A DNA stretch of 64,000 nt from positions 146,948,597 through 147,012,596 of the forward strand of contig CM061132.1 in the NCBI GenBank assembly GCA_030789695.1, written 5' to 3'. Below the pieces are notes generated by a model. The model worked only from the letters and a program-made list of their open reading frames with translations. It had not been told where the DNA came from and searched no databases. Source of the DNA: Scilla litardierei (taxonomy: Eukaryota; Streptophyta; Magnoliopsida; Asparagales; Asparagaceae). The translations under genes were made by a program, and so were the position numbers. Position 1 is the first letter of the stretch; each line of letters starts with the position of its first letter. Shown here piece by piece: positions 57,131 through 64,000 of this stretch.

Positions 57131-58234
57131 GACATCGCTTGTTTCAATTCATTTTATTGTTTCTTCCTGCGTTTTATATTTAAATAGATCCATTTAATAT
57201 TCAAAATGCTTAAATAAACCACCAATAACATTAAATTACAAGAAACAATCATTATAAGAAACAATTAAATTAAATTGCTTTTATTCAACAATCACATAAA
57301 TTAGACAATGTGCATTGATATTAGAAGATGATCCGTAATACAAATAATAAACATTATCGCTTATAAAACTTAACAGTCATTATCCATTTAATATCCATTA
57401 AATCACTCCGAAGAATACATTTCACGACCAATTACATTGCAACTTCTGCAATTTCTGATTCTAAAACAACTCCCCAATGCATTTCCCCCTTTTCGGATGG
57501 CTGGATGAGCTTTCTGGCGTGGGAGCACGGACCCGAAGGCTCGCCAGGAGTACTCAACAATTTTTATATATCCACTTATTGTCTCTATACATCAAAATCA
57601 ATCTGCACCTCTGGTGGAGCAAGCGCAGGAGATTCCACAAAGTGAAGGTTTTGATCCCTGCAATACCATTTCAAATAAATACAAATCAATAAAAATAATA
57701 TTACACAAAAGCATTTTTGATCGTCACCAAGTTAAATCTCAATTTGTTAATAATAATAAAGATCAATAAAAAGAAAATTTAGAAACAAAATTCTTTTCAG
57801 TGTTGTTCATTAGCATAACTGTATATCATTGTATTAACCCATTAAGATGAAAGCTGGAGAGTGATAAATTGAGAAATGATCATATAAACTTTTAGTTCCT
57901 TTTTATACCACTTCAAATCCACACCGAGGATTCAGATTCTAAAGACTGAAGAATCCACCATTAAAACAGAATTACATATGTACTTTCTTTAGTATGCTTT
58001 ACTTTCTTCAATTTTTCAATTCATTATTATTTTCTTTTAGGAGCGAAAGTATAGTTGCATGTTCCATTAAAAAAGGAAAAAAGAATCCTTTCCACTGTAA
58101 TTATTTTTTTTTTATTTCTCTATTTCTGATAGAAAAAAATTCCCTTTTGATCACTTAGCAACGAAAGTTTCTTTTAAAAAAGGAAAATTGGGAGAAATAT
58201 TTTAACATTGATATGCTAAATATATGTCACTTAC
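57131..58234. other. AT-rich sequence between CACTA end and NAT exons; no gene seen
   Basis: The final exons expected for a NAT transporter (after the motif NAGW) would lie here on the minus strand, but I cannot find them. The short ORF at 57477-57692 has no recognisable domain. Confidence 0.4.
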
Positions 58235-59089
58235 CCATCCAGCATTTGTTTTCACAGGTCCATGGCCAGCTGAGACAGTGAATTCCTTGAAATATTGAGC
58301 CACAGATATCCCAAGAAAAAGGGAAAGACCAATTATGAAGAGGTTTCTCATGGAATTGTTATTTGCAAATTGAATGAATGATATGCCAACCGCAGCTGCC
58401 ATATGCACATATTAAAAGAAAAATAACATGTCAGGAAGAGCAATGCTAATAAAACTGAACAGTGGGAGGGGGAAAAAGAACACTGATTTATCTTTATCTC
58501 ACCAACAAGTCCTAATAGCACACAATATATGGCGGCAAATATCAGGAATGGTATTGATGCAAAAAAGGCCCCAAATTTTCCTGCAATGCAGGTATAGCCC
58601 AAGTTATATGATATAGCTATGTGCTATGGTGTGCTGTGGGGTGCCCTGCGGTGCATATGAAAGTAGGAACCAACCAAAGATGGAGAAAAATATCATAAAA
58701 CCGGTTGATATCTGCACCACCCTTCGGCTTCCTATTCGTGTTAATCCAAGTAGTCCAATATTTTCACTACAGCAAGTAATTTCCAATCAGTTTACAAATA
58801 AATGTAAAGTTTTACCTTCTGTGATGATGGAGACATCAAAGGGAAACTAATCGATATTTTAATGAACATAAGTTTTTGTGATTTCAGAAGAGAACTACTA
58901 TGTTTGAAAGATACGGAAGTTGGAAGGAGATGGTTCACGTTATCGATATAACTATTTAGTCCAAGAATAATCTTTTGAATGTACATAAACTGTGTAAACA
59001 CTAGTTCACAGAAGCTCAAATACCAACTTACACAGATGCAGTTGAACCTGTTGCAGCCCCGAATATTCCATCAAGTAGCATACCTACAC
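58235..59089 (-). pseudogene. Nucleobase-ascorbate transporter (NAT) gene fragment, four internal exons
   Basis: Exons on the minus strand: 59032-59089, 58675-58766, 58504-58580 and 58235-58395, all with GT/AG edges and compatible phases. They encode GMLLDGIFGAATGSTASVEN, GLLGLTRIGSRRVVQIS, GKFGAFFASIPFLIFAAIYC and ISFIQFANNNSMRNLF, then GPVKTNAGW. This is the NAT signature region of a plant NAT6/NAT7-like permease (nucleobase or ascorbate transport across the membrane in family members). The N-terminal half is absent, because an unrelated Sec14 fragment starts within about 350 bp upstream. The C-terminal exons after NAGW are also not found. I see no stops in the exons. It is called a fragment because of these missing ends; distant exons beyond the window cannot be excluded for the 5' part. 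Confidence 0.75.
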
Positions 59090-59431
59090 CTTGCACATCC
59101 ATCAACATTAAAAGAAAAGGAAAAAAAATGAAATCTAAATATCTTTATTTACGTAGCTCCTAGCATTATGCCTAAATATGTAGCAACAAGATCTTACAAA
59201 TCTATGAGTATTGTTTTTTGTGCAACATATAATTAAAAATACTAATACTAGCTTCTATTTCACATTATGCCTAAACAGTTTTGATCTTAAAAAGTCAGTG
59301 CATCCACTAGTTTAAGTTTTGTGCAATTGCATGAAAGGGCAGCCCAAACTAACACATTACTTGAAGCTAACAAAATTATAGTGTGAAATAGAAAAGACAA
59401 TGTATCTGTTTAATGAGGCATGTGCTCGTGC

Positions 59432-60003
59432 CATGTCGATTTTAGATCCTTGTCCTCCACAAACACGAACTACATCAACACGGTTAATTGTCAAGCTTCT
59501 TCACTCCACAATGTACCGTGAAGGAAAGTTAGAGAAAATACCTTCTTCCTCGTGTCCTTATCGATGAATGGGTATACTATCTTCCAAGCCTTCATTAAAA
59601 GATATGGCACATGGATGAGGAACACCTTGCCAAGCCTCTCCGGGTAGTAATTCAGCCATCACTAATCAAGATTTAGAAATTTACAAGGCCATATGGCTTC
59701 AGCATGGCTTTATGGTTGTCATGCATATGCACGGTGTAACGATATACATCAAAGGAAGTCAATAATGCGGAGTTTTGAAGAGGAACCAGCATGCATGATA
59801 TCCAGAGCAGCCAGGCATGCGCGGATGTCGCAGTTAGAGTATCCCCACCCCTGAAGATCAGCAATGCAAGCAAACATTTCCTGACCCTCCGGCATGCTGC
59901 ATTGATAACAAAATATTACATCCACCCTCATATTCCCTACCAAAATATTACAAATATTACTCATACCTGGCAGATAATTTCTCCAGGACATACACAACAT
60001 ATC
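59432..60003 (-). pseudogene. CRAL-TRIO/Sec14 lipid-transfer domain gene fragment
   Basis: Exon-like pieces on the minus strand: 59967-60003 (YVVYVLEKLSA), about 59793-59896 (MPEGQEMFACIADLQGWGYS, then NCDIRACLAALDIM), 59542-59652 (NYYPERLGKVFLIHVPYLLM, then KAWKIVYPFIDKDTRKK) and about 59432-59469 (FVFVEDKDLKS). Together they are the core of a plant CRAL-TRIO phosphoinositide/lipid-transfer protein. The junction between the second and third exons is damaged: the acceptor reads CTG before AATTAC, and the donor after ATCATGCA is not canonical. Homology breaks off after DLKS. N-terminal exons are not found. Same strand as the NAT fragment directly downstream. Confidence 0.75.
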
Positions 60004-60388
60004 CTGCAAAACATAAGAGATATGAAAGCCTTACAATCAATGTGCAAGAAAGATACTTTTAACTGAACCATTGGCAAACAAATAAGAAGTGAAGCATGTA
60101 TGCTTGAATTCTTGACTCAACATTGCTGCTTATAATCTACTAATTGATTTCCAGAATACACTTGCTACATTTGTTTCTTCGAACCGGCTACACAAATCCA
60201 TGCAGAATGTCAAAACCTTAATCCATCAACTTTCATATTAACACAAACCCAATAAATTAAAACCTTAATAAAATAAACTCTATAAATTAAAATAATAAAC
60301 CAGAAGCTGTTATAAACGAGATTAGAGTCTGCCAAAGCTTGTGGTTCATTTCAGATATAGCAATGTCTATTAAATTTATTTACCATAC

Positions 60389-60463
60389 CCAATCAGCAGC
60401 ATCAATATCCAACGCCTTCAGAACCATATCAGTTTCTTCCGGTGTCAAATGACAGAGGCCATC
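60389..60463 (-). other. Isolated exon-like segment
   Basis: 75 bp in phase between a GTAG acceptor and a GTATGG donor, encoding DGLCHLTPEETDMVLKALDI then DAADW. It could be an upstream exon of the Sec14 fragment or a third captured fragment. I do not recognise the family with certainty. Confidence 0.35.
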
Positions 60464-61934
60464 CTACCTTTTCAGATCAGAATTGATAATTTTTTCTTTC
60501 CACCAAGGATATGCATACCTATCAGTAATGAGGAATTAGTCATGAACACCCGATAACTTCATGGACATAGATCACCTCGTGTCAATCAGGAAGAAACCAA
60601 GGGGAAGAGAATATACCTCATTATTTAACAGCTTTAGTGTCTAAATCCATTACAATCCATTGCAATCCATTGCATTTTTGAAACTACTGGAAACGTTCGC
60701 AAGGATGTTCCACACACACGGTGCCTAAAACTTCAGAAGCCTAGTAAATGATTACAAAATTTTGAAACCTTTGCACACCGCCCTTGATATCTAATGAGAT
60801 TAAATTTTTGAAAGAAACCACGACGAACGTTCAAATATTGAATCACTTTAGTTGCACATTATTCAGGGTAACTTAGAAACACACACAGGAGAATTACAAC
60901 TAAACGCCCGGGCATTGCAGCCATTGGTCGCAAATGGGTCATGTGACAAGTGAGTTGCATGATGACTCAAACCATACTTAAGACTGATGATGCTCGTCTT
61001 CAAGCTTGCTGCACCTCAGTAAAATAATCTTGCCTGAAAAAAGTAGGTTACAATGAAATAAACCAGTTAAAGACTAAATATGGTTAACAAAAAGATAAAA
61101 ACATGCTGATATTTCGACAAGCATTGGCTAACCAGCACACAATATTGTGTGAAGAAAATTGGCGTACTTGTTTTAATGCAACTTTTGGCTGCAACAGAGT
61201 TAATAGCTTTTTAAAAGATTTTTTTGTGACAAGTGGCATATGGTTGCATTGCATCGATTTATCCACAAATTTGATCACTTATATTGTGATTTTTTCTTAT
61301 TTTTAGGAATAATAAAATTTTGATTACATATGTAGCACATTAGTATCAACTGTTAGACTAGATGAATGTAAAGAACATGAAAGAGAAGTGAGATTCCCTT
61401 TCATGTTTGGCAAGTCAAGAAAAATGTGAAGAAATCACTAGGAAAAAATGATGGGAACAAAGACAGTTTCTCTTGTTTGGTTGTTAAATTAAAATGAAAA
61501 GAAAAATACACTTTTAGTTCGACAAGATCAAATAAATATGCTTCATATTTTAGATCTCTCTCCCATGAAAATTATCCAAGAATGGAATACATGTGAACCA
61601 TAGAAATAGTAACCACTCTAGCATAGTGGTGTAGAAGTTGTTCATTGAGTAGGATAAATTATTGATTTGTAAAATTTCCAGGCTGTTTAATTCGTAAATA
61701 ATACACAACTTTTAACACACAAATCGTGAATAATTTGCTGATTTGTTTGGCTAGCTAAAAACATGAACGCGAATTATTTATTATTATTCAAAAAATGCAG
61801 ATAATTCACAAATTATTCAGGAAATTACTAATTGGTTCGACTGGCTAAAAACAAGAATAATAAACATATTATTAGCGAATTATAATTGAATTATGCAAAA
61901 AAGTGTGAATCAAGTTACTGGTTAATTGGACAAA
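60464..61934. other. AT-rich sequence; no gene seen
   Basis: From about 61660 to 61930 a loose repeat of 'TNNTTYGNCTGGCTAAAAACANGAA' type units occurs (near 61745 and 61838). Nothing else is supported. Confidence 0.4.
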
Positions 61935-62425
61935 CTAAGTAGGGTTCTCTTATCTTTTCTTTGTATTAATATCAGAAATTGGGTATTTTAGTGTAAAGAT
62001 TAGAGCTAAGTCAATCTTTCTCTGTTAAATACTCTATGATGTATAAAGATCTTATACCATAGTTTTACACAAAATACCCTACATAATTATATTCTAACAC
62101 TCTCTTTTAAACTGACACGTGTATGTTATACATGCCCAGCTTGCTACAAACAATCTGGCTACAAACATCTCCAAACGGTTTAGTAAACAAATTTACCAAC
62201 TGATTCATGGAAGCAATATGAAAAGTTTGCATAACGTTTTCATCTACAACCTTTTCATGGACTAGGTAATAATCAACCTCAATATGCTTAGTACAATTGT
62301 AAAAAAAAAGTGTTCTTCACAATGTAGATGGCTGTCTTGTTATCATAATATACCTGTATCGGTAGAAGAATTATGAATTGAAACTCTGTCATCATATCTT
62401 TGATCCATACCAACTCACATGTAAC
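61935..62425 (-). mobile_element. Copia remnant: RNase H end and 3' LTR
   Basis: On the minus strand, from about 62425 down, are CELVWIKDMM and VYYDNKTAIYIVKNT, the RNase H region of copia. Then comes the usual terminal block in shifted frames (KLFILLP, MNQLVNLFTK-like, SKLGM-like), a purine-rich tract and an LTR start, TGTTAGAATATAATTATG, at about 62100. The left edge of the LTR is not defined. Heavily decayed and unrelated in detail to elements A to E. Confidence 0.65.
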
Positions 62426-64000
62426 ATTTCCCATCTTGTGCACCTACATGCCCTTTGCAGACTATCAGGTGCCAGTTTAATGGATAGACTTCATTTGAGC
62501 TTGTCAGACTTTGCTGAGCATTTCAAACCTCGTGCCTCTACCATGGTCAAGCCTTTGTAGGATGGAAAAGCAAAGTAAAATGTGAGAGGATCTCAAAAAT
62601 GAGAATATCACTATGGTAAGTTTGACATTTGACCAATCTAGTTCCCATACATATAGCAAGGCCAGTTTAAATCCACATTCAAGAATTTCCAAAATAAAGC
62701 AGCAAGTATCCTAATATAGAAAACCATGACCATAGCAAGAACAACAAAAAAATGAAAGCAAAAATTCTAAATAGCCAAGATTTGTTTGCTGGTAAGAGAA
62801 CTACAATGGTGAAGTATGCTGCTACAACTAAACTGAAGCCCTCATGTGAATGAGCTTGGCAGTTAAACCCACAAATGTATCGGTTGGTTATCGGTTGGTT
62901 ATCGGTTAGAGCAGGGTAATATTCTTTATATTTTTTGATTTATTAAATTAATGTATGTTTGGAATTAAGTTTTCAAGAATCTAAATCATAGAATTCTTGC
63001 ACCATAGAATATTTACGAAAAAAATTGAAGAGATTGCATACATAGAAGTTGTATAAATGCACATATAGAAGACTTGCAACGTCTTTGAAGTTGGTTTGCG
63101 TGTAGTACCAAATTTAATTAAAATCTCAATTCTTGAACTATTGCTCAAGTGTCATGTGTCATGTGTCATGTGTCATGTGTTTCCCAATCCCCAATGTCAT
63201 GTGTCATGTCAGTTCTACAACTATTTCTTAGTTAATCTCAATGTATCTAGATTTCCTTGCATAACTAGAAACAATGTATATCATTTATGTGTTTCGATTC
63301 ACGTTCTCATTGGTTGTATAGTTTCTGTGTCCAATTACATTGATCAGTCACGAGTCAATCTATTTGCATAGTTCCTAATTAAACAAAACTTAATCAATAT
63401 TTAGCAAATATTACAATTATTCATATGCATATCAATTATCCAGGTCCAGGTCCATGTCCTAACTGGTTCTTACCTAACAATTAAATTAAAGTCAAAGAAT
63501 TAAGTCAGTAATTAAAACAACATCCGAATGTATGTTAAGAAACTGAGGATTTTAGAGCAAAACATGATCAGATTCATGTTTTTGGCACCCTAACAATAAT
63601 TTACTATGCACCAGCCTAGAGGGGGTTACTTCAGCCCTTATTTATAGAAAATAATCAAACTCTAATTCTGCAGGCAGGCCCAAAGGTCAGAGTATAACTT
63701 TCAAAAGGCTAAAGCCTATGAATTGCAAAACAGTCAGAGCAAAAGCCAAGAATATCACAACAGGTCATCCACCAAAAGAAGCCAATAACTAACAACCCCA
63801 AACACCCAATGGAGAAGGACGACAACCCAACAAAAGAAATCAACATCAACCATAGTGAGAAATCCAAAAGCCCCGGCAAATCCAATCAACTCCACGAGAA
63901 ATCAAAACCAAAATCCCAAGAAATCGAGATTGAAAACTCGGAAATCTTTAGAGAAAATATGTAAGATTTTCGCACAAACCCCTGAGAAGAGAGAAGAGAG
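62426..64000. other. AT-rich sequence with two microsatellites; no gene seen
   Basis: TATCGGTTGGT repeats about 2.5 times at 62878-62907. GTGTCAT repeats about four times at 63151-63180 and twice more near 63196. The end of the window (63640-64000) is A-rich and includes no recognisable exon. Confidence 0.5.

Noticed and set aside
61912..62100. Precise left boundary of the minus-strand copia LTR
   Set aside because: The LTR start at about 62100 is clear, but no matching end or duplication could be found, so the limit is given only as approximate.

Overview
The window is nuclear DNA from a flowering plant. It contains spliced plant genes of the subgroup Ib bHLH (ORG2/IRO2-like) type, plant-type short-LTR Ty1/copia elements primed by initiator-Met tRNA, an L1-type LINE with an RNase H domain, a CACTA terminus (CACTACTACAAAA) and a tRNA-derived SINE. 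Long solo LTRs and nested insertions are typical of a medium or large, repeat-rich plant genome. The N-termini of the bHLH proteins look more like eudicot ORG2/ORG3 than like grass IRO2, but the species cannot be named from the sequence.

Layout, left to right. 1-1.36 kb is a tandem repeat with a period of about 548 bp. 2.08-2.56 kb is a small membrane-anchored GRF zinc-finger gene. 3.5-3.7 kb is an array of imperfect palindromes. 4.3-10.5 kb is a decayed Tnt1/Tork-like copia on the minus strand (element D, TSD ATATC). 11.2-19.7 kb is a second, unrelated decayed copia (element C, TSD GAGAC, 120-bp LTRs). Its integrase is split by a 1.8-kb insertion that carries a striking array of constant-loop, variable-stem hairpins and an array of a 14-bp palindrome. 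20.7-22.1 kb holds a four-unit degenerate repeat.

22.1-35.5 kb is one nested stack. A 5'-truncated LINE is interrupted by a 3.77-kb solo LTR and by a short-LTR copia (element B, TSD GTTAT), which is itself interrupted by a 2.66-kb solo LTR (TSD TCTCT). At each junction, removing the insert and one TSD copy makes the host reading frame continuous.

36-47 kb contains the best genuine genes: two tandem bHLH Ib genes in the same orientation, each with three exons, predicted to act in the iron-deficiency response. They are about 10 kb apart. Between them lie a truncated relative of element D (element E), two solo LTRs, and a SINE placed just upstream of the TATA box of the second gene. 48.05-53.25 kb is a complete copia (element A) of the same family as B, with identical 110-bp LTRs, TSD GTGAT and one 1504-codon ORF. 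It is the youngest element here, although its reverse transcriptase has a substituted YVDD motif.

56.7 kb onward begins with a CACTA left end with subterminal hairpins. It is followed by minus-strand exons from two unrelated genes, a nucleobase-ascorbate transporter and a CRAL-TRIO/Sec14 protein. Both are incomplete and retain introns, which suggests transposon-captured or otherwise stranded gene fragments. The right end holds a copia RNase H remnant and otherwise AT-rich sequence in which I see no genes.
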